From Alphaproteobacteria bacterium UBA3439 (GTDB lineage Bacteria > Pseudomonadota > Alphaproteobacteria > Puniceispirillales > Puniceispirillaceae): a stretch of 15,509 nucleotides of DNA. Positions 1 through 6,576 of this stretch are shown piece by piece; the stretch's first letter is position 1, and every line of letters starts with the position of its first letter. Position numbers and translations under genes: made by a program. The stretch lies in NCBI GenBank assembly GCA_002378605.1, contig DFSK01000107.1, forward strand, positions 4,874 through 20,382. The letters are read 5' to 3'. The notes beneath the pieces were generated by a model. The model had not been told where the DNA came from, made no database searches, and saw only the letters and a list, made by a program, of their open reading frames with translations.

Positions 1-90
1 GGGCTTCGCCGTCGCTTGTCACAAGATTTGTTTCGGCAATTATTTTTGATCGCGCTTGGTGGGCTTGGCGGTTATATTTTAATCGCATGA
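1..90 (+). CDS. C-terminal fragment of a membrane protein, probably TauE/SafE (TSUP) family
   Basis: The window opens inside an open frame (frame 1) that ends at TGA 88-90. The visible 29 residues are a basic stretch (LRRRLSQDLFRQ) followed by a hydrophobic segment (LFLIALGGLGGYILIA). This pattern, R-rich loop then a last glycine-containing membrane helix at the very C-terminus, is typical of sulfite/organosulfonate exporters of the TauE/SafE (TSUP) family. The family call rests on this short tail only; another polytopic membrane protein is possible. The same frame stays open after the TGA for 22 more codons, see findings. Confidence 0.5.
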   Translation, partial: GLRRRLSQDLFRQLFLIALGGLGGYILIA

Positions 91-184
91 TTGGGTTTAT
101 TGGCTTGGTATTTTTACTTGTTAAGCCGTAATCGCTTGTCACAATCTGGGCGCATGTAATTTTGTATTTTTCAAGGATCTACCA

Positions 185-1720
185 ATGTCTCATGTGATGA
201 TGCCGATTGATAATTTTTTCCGGTCAGCGGCGCGATGGCCAGATCGGATTGCCGTTGAAATCAGCGATGGGCCGGATCAACGCAAAATCACCTATCAAGA
301 TCTTGCCGCTTTGGTTAATGCGCTGGCATGCGCGCTTCAGACAATTGATCCATTGCCGCAAAGCCGCGTTGGCATTTGCGCCTATAATAGTTTCGAACAT
401 CTTCTTGGCTGGCTTGCAACCTATGCTGCTGGCAAAATATGGGTGCCGCTAAACCCGCGCAATGGTCGTGAGGAACTGGATCGAATTATTGATCTAACTG
501 CGCCAAGCATTGTGATTTTTGACGCTGATTGTGATGAAAAATTTGGCACCGTATCCGGTCATCTTCTGGCCGGAAAAAACGGTGAGATGACGGATCGTGC
601 TAGCAGTCATATGACGGCGTTACTGGCGGCCAATGCTGGCAAGATGCCACAGCGCCATTTGGCCGATAGCGAAGACCTGCAAGCGATCAAATTCACCGGC
701 GGGTCTTCTGGCATGCCGAAAGGCGTGATGCAAAGCTATCGGGTTTTTAATAGCTGTATTGCGTCGATGATTGCATCATTCGGGTTTGACTCAAAAGATC
801 GCCATTTACTGGCAGCGCCAATGACACATGGCGCCAATACGATGATTCTGCCAATTTTCGCGGTTGGCGGCACGCAACTATTTATGGGTCAGCCAAGCCC
901 TGCGGCGATTTTGGATGCAATTGACTCGATGCAAGCGACAACAATTTTTGTGCCACCAACGCTTTGCTATATGATGCTTGAAGATGACCGGATCAATGAT
1001 ATCGACCTGTCATCACTTCGTCATTTCATTATTGGCGGGGCCACCATCCGGCCTGATGTTGTCGCGCGTGCCATGCCGATTTTCAACCATGCGATGGAAA
1101 CCTGTTTTGGCCAAACCGAGGTGCCGCAAATTGCCATTTGCATGCGTTCCAAAGACTGGCAAGATCCGGCAAACCACGCTTCAACCGGCCGTGCCACCTG
1201 CATGACCGATATCGGCATCATGGATGCTGGCGGCAATCTTTTGCCAGCTGGCGAAGAAGGCGAATTGGTGCTTGCCGGTGATTTGGTAATGAAGGGCTAT
1301 TATAAAATGCCCGAAAAAACCAGCCAGACCATTATCGATGGTTGGCTTCATACAGGTGACATTGGCTATATTGATGATCGCGGTTTTGTCTTTATCAAAG
1401 ACCGGATTCGCGATGTTGTTGTCACTGGCGGATTCAATGTCTATCCAAATGATGTTGAGGCGGTTCTTGGCCAACATCCAGATGTTGTTGAATGTGTTGT
1501 TTTTGGCCTTCCGGACGATAAATGGGGCGAGGCGGTTCATGCCGCGGTCGAGCTGTCAAGGCTTGCCAGCATTGACGAGGCGGGCTTGATTGCCTTTGTC
1601 AAATCCCGGCTTGATTCGGTCAAAGCGCCAAAGCGGATTTACATCACTGATGTGCTGCCGCGAAGTCCGGTTGGCAAGGTGCTTCGCCGCGAGGCCAAGG
1701 TTATGTTCGCCAATCCCTAG
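185..1720 (+). CDS. Class I adenylate-forming enzyme (acyl-CoA synthetase / AMP-dependent ligase)
   Basis: A complete 511-residue ANL-superfamily enzyme, the usual length for acyl-CoA synthetases. It should activate a carboxylic acid with ATP to an acyl-adenylate and then transfer it to CoA. Motifs in order: the phosphate-binding loop at about 170-180 (FTGGSSGMPKG, a variant of the usual TSGTTGxPKG), the GQTE segment near 310, the TGD ribose-binding motif (D392), the hinge region with KDR (R407), and the C-terminal catalytic lysine in SPVGK (K498). All key residues are present, so it should be active. AAGGA at 173-177 lies 7 bases before the ATG and fixes the start. The substrate cannot be read from the sequence; fatty, aryl or hydroxy acids are all possible. 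The MFS gene converges on it with only 10 bases between the stops. It is probably soluble and cytoplasmic. Confidence 0.9.
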   Translation: MSHVMMPIDNFFRSAARWPDRIAVEISDGPDQRKITYQDLAALVNALACALQTIDPLPQSRVGICAYNSFEHLLGWLATYAAGKIWVPLNPRNGREELDRIIDLTAPSIVIFDADCDEKFGTVSGHLLAGKNGEMTDRASSHMTALLAANAGKMPQRHLADSEDLQAIKFTGGSSGMPKGVMQSYRVFNSCIASMIASFGFDSKDRHLLAAPMTHGANTMILPIFAVGGTQLFMGQPSPAAILDAIDSMQATTIFVPPTLCYMMLEDDRINDIDLSSLRHFIIGGATIRPDVVARAMPIFNHAMETCFGQTEVPQIAICMRSKDWQDPANHASTGRATCMTDIGIMDAGGNLLPAGEEGELVLAGDLVMKGYYKMPEKTSQTIIDGWLHTGDIGYIDDRGFVFIKDRIRDVVVTGGFNVYPNDVEAVLGQHPDVVECVVFGLPDDKWGEAVHAAVELSRLASIDEAGLIAFVKSRLDSVKAPKRIYITDVLPRSPVGKVLRREAKVMFANP

Positions 1721-1730
1721 AGCCATTTGC

Positions 1731-2945
1731 CTATTCGGCAGCCGCGTGATCAAGCCGTTGATCGCTTTGCTGTTGCGGCAGAATAAGGGCTGCCAGAACA
1801 ATCAAAATGGCAACAACGCTCATTAAGGTGAACAAGGTTGTCATGGTAAAGCCCGCTTGCAGGATCAATCCGCAAACCGGCAAAACGCTGGCGCCAATCG
1901 ATAGATTCAGCAAAAACTTCACGCTGAAAACGCGGCCGCGCCAGGCATCGGGTACATAGCGCGACAAGATTGCATCGGTGATGGGAATTTGGCCAAAGAC
2001 AAAACTCATCGCCAAAAGCATCGCCACAAACAGCGCCAGATCATTAAATTGCGCGGCAAGATAGATGAATAAAACCTGCCCAATGGCCATGACAAATAGA
2101 ACATTTTTCGCCGAATAGCGGTCAATTAACCAGCCAACGGCAATTTGTGAAAATGATGCAACCGCATAGACTAATGATGCCAAAAGGCCGGTAATGGCAA
2201 CCGATGTTGAAAGATTGGTCATTGAAATTTCAAAATAGCGCGGCACAACAAAAGTCATCGCGCCAAAGATAAAGCCGCCACTTGCTGTTGATAAGGCCAG
2301 CGCCGTCAGGGCGCGTTTCCAATTTGGCGCAAAGGAATCAGCGGCGCTGCTGCGCGCCTTTGCCGGCCCATCTTGATCAATTTTCAATGATTTGGCAAAA
2401 GCCACGCCATAGGCAAAACAAAATAATCCAGGCAGAATAAAGCATATTCGCCAATCGCCAACGGTTAGCAATAATCCGGTAATTAACGGCGCTGCGGCAA
2501 CGCCCATATTGCCAAATACGCCATTCACCCCAAGCCGGTAACCAATCATTTTATTGCTTTTGACAAGCATTGGAATGCCAACAGGGTGATAGATCGCGGC
2601 AAAAACACCAATGACACCAATGGCACCAGCAAGATGATAGATATTTTGCGACAGGCCTGCCAAAATTGCGCCAAGACCAATGCCAAAATGAAAGATCACC
2701 ATCAATAATGAGCGTGAGAACCGGTCGGCAAGCTGGGCGGCAATTGGCGCCATACCGCCAAATAGCACAAATCCAACAGCGCCATAGACAATGATTTCAT
2801 CATAGCTAAAACCGAAATGACGACCAGCATCATAGGCGGCCTTGGCAAAAATAAGCATGATAAAATGGTCAAGAAAATGGCTGACATTGATATAGATATC
2901 ATCCACAGCCTTGGCACGGAACGGGCGGGTCAAACGGTCAATCAT
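1731..2945 (-). CDS. MFS family transporter
   Basis: A protein of about 404 residues with roughly 12 hydrophobic segments, the size of a standard major facilitator. The N-terminus has an HFLDH motif in the first membrane helix, and the loop after helix 2 has the MFS-type PIAAQLADRFSRS (a variant of the G-x-x-x-D-R-x-x-R signature). An equivalent half-repeat, VGWLIDRYSAKN, lies after the midpoint at about residue 270. The general look resembles the fosmidomycin-resistance (Fsr-like) branch, but the substrate is unknown. A TTG at 2948 would add one residue; I chose the ATG at 2945 because AGGA sits 8 bases upstream of it. It is convergent with the acyl-CoA synthetase and divergent from the 55-residue gene at 3207. 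There is no clear terminator between the convergent stops. Confidence 0.88.
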   Translation of the reverse strand: MIDRLTRPFRAKAVDDIYINVSHFLDHFIMLIFAKAAYDAGRHFGFSYDEIIVYGAVGFVLFGGMAPIAAQLADRFSRSLLMVIFHFGIGLGAILAGLSQNIYHLAGAIGVIGVFAAIYHPVGIPMLVKSNKMIGYRLGVNGVFGNMGVAAAPLITGLLLTVGDWRICFILPGLFCFAYGVAFAKSLKIDQDGPAKARSSAADSFAPNWKRALTALALSTASGGFIFGAMTFVVPRYFEISMTNLSTSVAITGLLASLVYAVASFSQIAVGWLIDRYSAKNVLFVMAIGQVLFIYLAAQFNDLALFVAMLLAMSFVFGQIPITDAILSRYVPDAWRGRVFSVKFLLNLSIGASVLPVCGLILQAGFTMTTLFTLMSVVAILIVLAALILPQQQSDQRLDHAAAE

Positions 2946-3206
2946 CAAAGGCGTCCTGTTTTTGCGGGCCTGCTACAGCACCAAAACACAAAATAGAAAA
3001 CAAAATAATTCTCATGATGAAGCTTGGCCTTACTTTTGGTGCAGTGCAAGTGTCTTGATCAATCATTGGTGACGGCATGATGAAATTGACTCTTGGCGCT
3101 AGGGGCATGTTTTTACCGTTCACCATGCGGGTTTTCATGGCAATTGTCGCCGCAGTCTGGCTAAAGTGATATCATTAGACTGGTGCAAGAGATAACAGGA
3201 TAAACC

Positions 3207-3374
3207 ATGCGTGAGGACGAGTCCGAACAGCCGTTAACCGAACATCTTGTTGATCAATTTGCCTCGTATTTTCTGATTACCATGGTCGCTTTTCATCTTG
3301 TTGGTTATATGAAAAAGCAATATGAAAAACGCCATAGCGACAAATACAAGACATTACCTGTGTCCGATGATTGA
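3207..3374 (+). CDS. Small single-pass membrane protein (55 residues), hypothetical
   Basis: An ATG at 3207 is preceded by AGGA (3197-3200) at a spacing of 6, and opens a 55-codon frame ending in TGA. The N-terminus is acidic (MREDESEQ). Residues about 19-34 form one hydrophobic helix (ASYFLITMVAFHLVGY), followed by a strongly basic, charged tail (MKKQYEKRHSDKYK) ending in VSDD. The clean ribosome site, sensible codons and the membrane-helix-plus-basic-tail design make it likely to be a real protein. Charge bias suggests the C-terminal tail is cytoplasmic. It stands alone between the divergent MFS gene and the LysE-type gene 82 bases downstream, and could be cotranscribed with the latter. No family recognised. 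Confidence 0.6.
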   Translation: MREDESEQPLTEHLVDQFASYFLITMVAFHLVGYMKKQYEKRHSDKYKTLPVSDD

Positions 3375-3456
3375 TATTCTGATTTTTTTGTTGTGATAAA
3401 AGAACCGGCCCAATTTTGCCGCTTGCCATATTTTTCGTGAAAAGGCTGTTTATTTA

Positions 3457-4077
3457 GTGACGATAACCGCTAGTGAAATAGGGCTTTACAGTGCCGCGCT
3501 GTTTTTGCTGTTTCTGACGCCCGGACCCGTTTGGGTGGCGATGCTTGCGCGTGGTTTGAAAGGTGGATTCGCTGGGGCTTGGCCATTGGCGCTTGGCGTC
3601 GCATTTGGTGATGTCGCCTGGGCTGTTGCGGCGCTATTGACGCTGAATCAGGTGGCTAGCTTTCACGCTGATTTGGTTTTCTGGTTGAAATATGTAGCGG
3701 TTATGGTGTTTTTTGCGATGGGGATCAGCCTATTACGGTCAGGAATAGAAACGATAAATCTTCCCAATCAATTAACGCGTCCGGGCATGCTGGCGGGGCT
3801 GTTTGCAGGCATTCTTGTCATCCTTGGTAATCCAAAGGCCATTTTATTCTATATCGGTATTCTGCCGGGATTTTTTACCGTAGCGGCACTAAGCCCAATT
3901 GATATTGCCGTTATTGGCGGGTTATCGGCATTGGTGCCATTTCTTGGCAATTTGGTGCTGGCGCTTATGTTTGATCATGTGTCAAAAATGCTCAATTCAC
4001 CGCATTTGCGCCAGCGCATTAACCGCATTACCGGTGTTGTTCTCATCTGTGTTGGCGGTCTTATTTTCATAAGCTAA
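3457..4077 (+). CDS. LysE/RhtB family amino-acid exporter
   Basis: A 206-residue inner-membrane protein, the standard length of LysE/RhtB exporters, which pump amino acids or related metabolites out of the cell. It shows the family N-terminal signature TPGP (21-24) after the first helix, the basic RGLKGGF loop, then GVAFGD with the conserved glycine-aspartate (51-52) and about six membrane segments. GNPKA (around residue 127-131) matches the second conserved family motif. The start is GTG at 3457, since no ATG lies near; the only ribosome-site candidate, AAGG, is about 11 bases upstream, so initiation may be weak. It converges on the CBS gene. The substrate is not predictable. A possible link to the amino-acid-type oxygenase downstream is discussed in findings. 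Confidence 0.88.
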   Translation: MTITASEIGLYSAALFLLFLTPGPVWVAMLARGLKGGFAGAWPLALGVAFGDVAWAVAALLTLNQVASFHADLVFWLKYVAVMVFFAMGISLLRSGIETINLPNQLTRPGMLAGLFAGILVILGNPKAILFYIGILPGFFTVAALSPIDIAVIGGLSALVPFLGNLVLALMFDHVSKMLNSPHLRQRINRITGVVLICVGGLIFIS

Positions 4078-4106
4078 TGATGCCGGATACCATATCTTCC
4101 TGCAGG

Positions 4107-4529
4107 CTATGAATTGATGAATTGCTTAATCAATTCGGCTTCTTGTTCATATTTTTCCAAAAGCCGTTTGACGACATCGCCAATCGACACAATGCCAACA
4201 AGCTTGCCGTCACGGGTGATTGGCACATGACGGATGCGGTGTTCGGTCATCAGTTGCATAAGCTGTGCTGATGTGACGTTATTTTCGACCGTGATAACCT
4301 TGCTTGTCATAATATTCTTGGTGACACTATTGGCTGTTTTGCCGCCGGTCGATAAATGCCGGATAATATCGCGCTCCGAGACGATGCCAATAACCTGATG
4401 ATCGCTATTCACCACCACCACAGTGCCAATCCGGCGTTCGGCAAGAATCGCGATCAAATCATCAAGCGGACAATCGGCATATGTTGTGACACAGCTTCGT
4501 TCGATCAATTTTGCAATAAATGGTGTCAT
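4107..4529 (-). CDS. Tandem CBS-domain protein
   Basis: A 140-residue protein made of two CBS motifs and almost nothing else. The first CBS covers about residues 10-60 (TVVVVNSDHQVIGIVSERD), the second about 70-125 (HVPITRDGKLVGIVSIGD), with a short charged helix at the end. Paired CBS modules bind adenine nucleotides such as AMP, ATP or SAM and usually act as energy sensors. Stand-alone versions of this size are widespread in Proteobacteria, but their partners are mostly unknown. AGGGG lies about 6 bases before the ATG. It sits downstream of the oxygenase gene on the same strand with a 138-base gap, enough for its own promoter: TTGTCA and AAGAAT spaced 17 lie in that gap, a weak candidate. 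Confidence 0.92.
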   Translation of the reverse strand: MTPFIAKLIERSCVTTYADCPLDDLIAILAERRIGTVVVVNSDHQVIGIVSERDIIRHLSTGGKTANSVTKNIMTSKVITVENNVTSAQLMQLMTEHRIRHVPITRDGKLVGIVSIGDVVKRLLEKYEQEAELIKQFINS

Positions 4530-4667
4530 AATTTGCCCCTATCTTTCCCCTTTGTCTTTTTCATGACAGGTTGATCTATAGGCTGCGATGCTGATTTTAC
4601 GCAGCAAAGCCACATTCTTGAAAAGTCTGCGTTAGATGACAAATTCTGTCAATTGCGTGGCGTTTTG

Positions 4668-5510
4668 CTAATCCAGATAGGAATCACGCCGCAAACCGGC
4701 GCGTTCGAGATGGATTGGCAAAACCCGGCCATAAAGCTGTTTGACGCGTTCGGGCGTTCCTACCATATCGGGCTGTTCGACATAGGACAGGATCGCCACA
4801 TAACGCGGCGTTGATCCTTTTAGCGGGCTGACACGGTGAAGCGAATAACGGCCCTTGAATAGCTGTAAGTCACCCGGCGCAAGGGTAAGCGATTTTACCC
4901 GATCTGAAACGCCATCAAGAACCGCCTTTACCGCCTCAAAATTCTCGCCATCTTGCCGGATATTAGGGGCATATTCGAACAAACCCCCTTCATCTGCCGC
5001 TTGAATGGCAAGGGTAATGGTGAAATTATTCGTGTCAAAATGCCATGGGAATCCATCGCCTGCATAGGCCACATTAACAATGACATCGGCAAGCGGGTCG
5101 GCATAGCGATAAACGTCATGCTGGTGAAGACATGCTTTGATAAAAGGGTCGAATGCCGGAAAATCATGAATGCTTCGCAAGGCTCCAGTGATTTTGAAAT
5201 GATCAGCAGGAACAAATGCGTTTGAGCGGTCAAAAAAACGGCGGCAAGGGTGATCGGCGGGAAGCGATGGATCATCAGCGGTGAAATAGGCATTTGTCTT
5301 GCCAAAGGATGAATGGGCAAAAGGTGCAACGCTGTCGGCCTCGTCTCTTAAAAGACGAATGCCATCTGGCGTTAGAAATGATTTCAGAACAGCGCAGCCA
5401 TCTTCGGCAAGTTGGGTTTGGACGGTTTTGACAAGCTGGTCACGCTTGGGGCCAGCCTGATGAATTGGATAGGTGTCAAGATTGATCAAATTTTCTGGTT
5501 CATAGGCCAT
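4668..5510 (-). CDS. Fe(II)/2-oxoglutarate-dependent oxygenase, HalD/BesD family, HxD (hydroxylase) type
   Basis: A 280-residue protein resembling the HalD/BesD family, whose characterised members halogenate or hydroxylate free amino acids. Iron ligands are visible: H157 and D159 in the WHFD motif and distal H225 in SLHRVSP, with R236 (TPRYVA) eleven residues later placed to bind 2-oxoglutarate. Further family-like segments are PADHPCRR, YRYADPLA, EGGLFEYAP and APGDLQLFKGR. Halogenases of this family replace the aspartate by glycine to make room for chloride; here Asp is kept, so hydroxylation is the expected reaction. The frame is open to a GTG at 5624, but I chose the ATG at 5510: GGAG lies 6 bases upstream and the longer N-terminus (38 residues) overlaps a plausible promoter and has no family counterpart. 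The substrate is unknown; a free amino acid is a reasonable guess. Confidence 0.85.
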   Translation of the reverse strand: MAYEPENLINLDTYPIHQAGPKRDQLVKTVQTQLAEDGCAVLKSFLTPDGIRLLRDEADSVAPFAHSSFGKTNAYFTADDPSLPADHPCRRFFDRSNAFVPADHFKITGALRSIHDFPAFDPFIKACLHQHDVYRYADPLADVIVNVAYAGDGFPWHFDTNNFTITLAIQAADEGGLFEYAPNIRQDGENFEAVKAVLDGVSDRVKSLTLAPGDLQLFKGRYSLHRVSPLKGSTPRYVAILSYVEQPDMVGTPERVKQLYGRVLPIHLERAGLRRDSYLD

Positions 5511-5556
5511 AAACAGCTCCGCTTTGCCGATCATAATTACCTGATTTGACGCCTTT

Positions 5557-5585
5557 ACTGTAATGCTGGTTTTCGACCTTGCCAA
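5557..5585 (-). promoter_or_regulatory. Candidate sigma-70-type promoter for the oxygenase gene
   Basis: On the minus strand TTGGCA (5585-5580) and TACAGT (5562-5557) are separated by 17 bases, and the predicted start would fall about 40 bases before the ATG at 5510. It lies inside the longer reading frame that begins at GTG 5624, which supports the shorter protein. Box matches are moderate, 5/6 and 4/6. Confidence 0.35.
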
Positions 5586-5660
5586 GCGCGGTTTGACAAG
5601 CTGGCTGTTCAGCCAGCCCGTCACGCCAACCCGTAATTAAAGCTTATAACTTAAGTGATT

Positions 5661-5774
5661 TTAGCGTTTATCGTCATCGCGTCTGCCGCCGGTAAAAGCC
5701 TTGCCAATCAGCGCAAGGCAAAGAATGGCAAGGCCGCCATAAAGCAAAAAATCAGCAAATTCAGCCATGCCCAT
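5661..5774 (-). CDS. Small single-pass membrane peptide (37 codons), hypothetical
   Basis: A short frame starts with ATG 5774 (or, two codons later, ATG 5768) and ends in TAA at 5663-5661. It has an acidic start (MAEFAD), one hydrophobic helix of about 17 residues (FLLYGGLAILCLALIG) and a charged tail (KAFTGGRRDDDKR). This is the classic plan of small inner-membrane proteins. The ribosome site is modest: GAG 6 bases before the second ATG, which I consider slightly more likely as the true start. It lies on the same strand as, and about 125 bases downstream of, the structured RNA and its terminator, and 150 bases upstream of the oxygenase ATG. No family recognised and no function inferred. Confidence 0.5.
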   Translation of the reverse strand: MGMAEFADFLLYGGLAILCLALIGKAFTGGRRDDDKR

Positions 5775-5897
5775 CTCGCAATCATATGCCTGTAAATTCG
5801 ATCCTTGGTGCCAGCCTAGCCGGTCTCACCACGGTCTGTCACGAAGAAGGCCATCAAAATTGCGTTAAAAATCGCCGAAATTCATATATTTCGCCTA

Positions 5898-6030
5898 AAG
5901 AAAAACCCCCACCAACCGTTAAGGCTGATGAGGGTTCTCATCGGAGGCCTAAACCACGGCTAGTTCGCGTCAAATTCTCTTTTTGGGATGTTTGCACGAA
6001 TTAGGGGTTTGACCTTGATGAGAACCCTGC
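5898..6030 (-). ncRNA. Candidate structured RNA: long rod-shaped hairpin followed by a terminator
   Basis: Read on the minus strand, 6028-5931 folds into a nearly continuous rod. Helices, outside in: 12 bp (6028-6017 with 5942-5931, AGGGUUCUCAUC with GAUGAGAACCCU), 10 bp (6015-6006 with 5955-5945, one bulged A), 3 bp (6004-6002 with 5962-5960), 6 bp (6000-5995 with 5969-5964) and 4 bp (5994-5991 with 5974-5971), closed by a 16-base A-rich loop. That is 35 pairs in 98 bases. The two wobble pairs (6012:5948, 5996:5968) are U-G on the minus strand and would be A-C mismatches on the plus strand, so the transcript runs minus. A terminator follows at once. I see no SRP GGAAG loop and no large 6S-type central bubble, and I recognise no known RNA family. 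No strong promoter is visible, so it could also be the 3' end of the mRNA ending at 6137. The surrounding non-coding bases (5775-5897, 6031-6136) hold nothing else that I recognise. Confidence 0.6.
5899..5936 (-). terminator. Intrinsic terminator (minus strand) closing the structured RNA
   Basis: On the minus strand AACCCUCAUCAGCC (5936-5923) pairs over all 14 positions with GGUUGGUGGGGGUU (5917-5904), three of them G-U wobbles, around a UUAAC loop, followed by a UUUUUC tract. The wobbles pair only on the minus strand, giving direction. Its first six bases also belong to the outer stem of the upstream rod, so the two folds compete. Confidence 0.75.
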
Positions 6031-6136
6031 AAATCCCATGCCATAATTTTTACGTTTTGAGCGGCCCATTACGGTTTGGCCAATTTATAATGGCAATGTA
6101 GCGCGGCCTGATTTGGGTGACAGACCGGCGAAAGCG

Positions 6137-6433
6137 CTATTCAGCATTCTCATCAATCCAGTTTTGTACCGCTTCGGGAAATTCAGGAAAATACTGGCTG
6201 ATGATTTTAATGTTGAAGGCAGACTGAATATCATCAACAGGCTCGCGTTCGAGCAAAAAGGTAAAAGCAAATTCAACAAGGTGATCTTTATCGACACGGC
6301 TTTCGGTTAGCTCGTGAAGATCGGCATCGGTTACATTTACTTTGAAAATCGACTGTTTGGTCTTGTGCCGTTCTTCACTATTGACGACAACGCCAAAATC
6401 ATCGCTACTGCGCGCAATAATTGTAAGTTTCAT
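6137..6433 (-). CDS. Conserved hypothetical protein (98 residues)
   Basis: A small, acidic, probably soluble protein. The frame is open further upstream to 6508, but the ATG at 6433 is preceded by AGGGG 7 bases away and starts a clean beta-strand-like N-terminus (MKLTIIARSSDDFG), so I take that start. The C-terminal half, KDHLVEFAFTFLLEREP followed by SQYFPEFPEAV, has the look of an uncharacterised proteobacterial family in which a helix with FLLEREP is followed by a YFPE motif. I recall this pattern but not a function or name. No catalytic or metal-binding residues stand out. It sits downstream of the glutathione transferase gene with a 143-base gap and upstream of the structured RNA on the same strand. 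Confidence 0.72.
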   Translation of the reverse strand: MKLTIIARSSDDFGVVVNSEERHKTKQSIFKVNVTDADLHELTESRVDKDHLVEFAFTFLLEREPVDDIQSAFNIKIISQYFPEFPEAVQNWIDENAE

Positions 6434-6488
6434 CCTGCTTCCCCTAATCACCAGATGGTTTTCACCAGCAAGTGACTTAAGGCTAGCA

Positions 6489-6507
6489 TGAGACACGCCG
6501 TCTCTCA
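6489..6507. repeat. 19-bp imperfect dyad upstream of the 98-residue gene
   Basis: TGAGACACGCCGTCTCTCA is a near-palindrome: arms TGAGA/TCTCA and AC/GT around a 3-base centre, with one mismatched pair of positions. It lies 56 bases upstream of the ATG at 6433 and downstream of the glutathione transferase stop. It could be an operator or a small hairpin in the leader; no regulator is implied. Confidence 0.3.
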
Positions 6508-6576
6508 AATATTAAAGGCGATGGTGGCCGCCCCCTCCGGTTTATGGGTAGGACAGCCAGTGGTTGAAAATACCGA

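Noticed and set aside
2938..3138. 66-codon minus-strand frame upstream of the MFS gene
   Set aside because: It overlaps the MFS start, has no ribosome site and no protein-like pattern; the region is better read as the intergenic space between divergent genes.
3078..3170. Plus-strand frame of about 30 codons ending MAIVAAVWLK before the 55-codon gene
   Set aside because: It has a weakly membrane-like end but no ribosome site and is too short to support without conservation data.
4637..4651. TGACAAATTCTGTCA dyad between the oxygenase and CBS genes
   Set aside because: Arms are only 5 bp and overlap promoter-like TTGACA/TTGTCA boxes; it may be an operator but is too weak to list.
4668..5624. 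Longer oxygenase starting at GTG 5624
   Set aside because: The extra 38 residues lack family similarity, and the ATG at 5510 has a strong ribosome site and a promoter candidate just upstream.
5898..6030. Structured region as SRP RNA, 6S RNA or a miniature transposon (MITE)
   Set aside because: No GGAAG-type SRP loop and no large 6S bubble. For a MITE, the 12-bp terminal inverted repeats fit, but no target duplication flanks them, and the strand-specific wobbles plus terminator favour a transcript.
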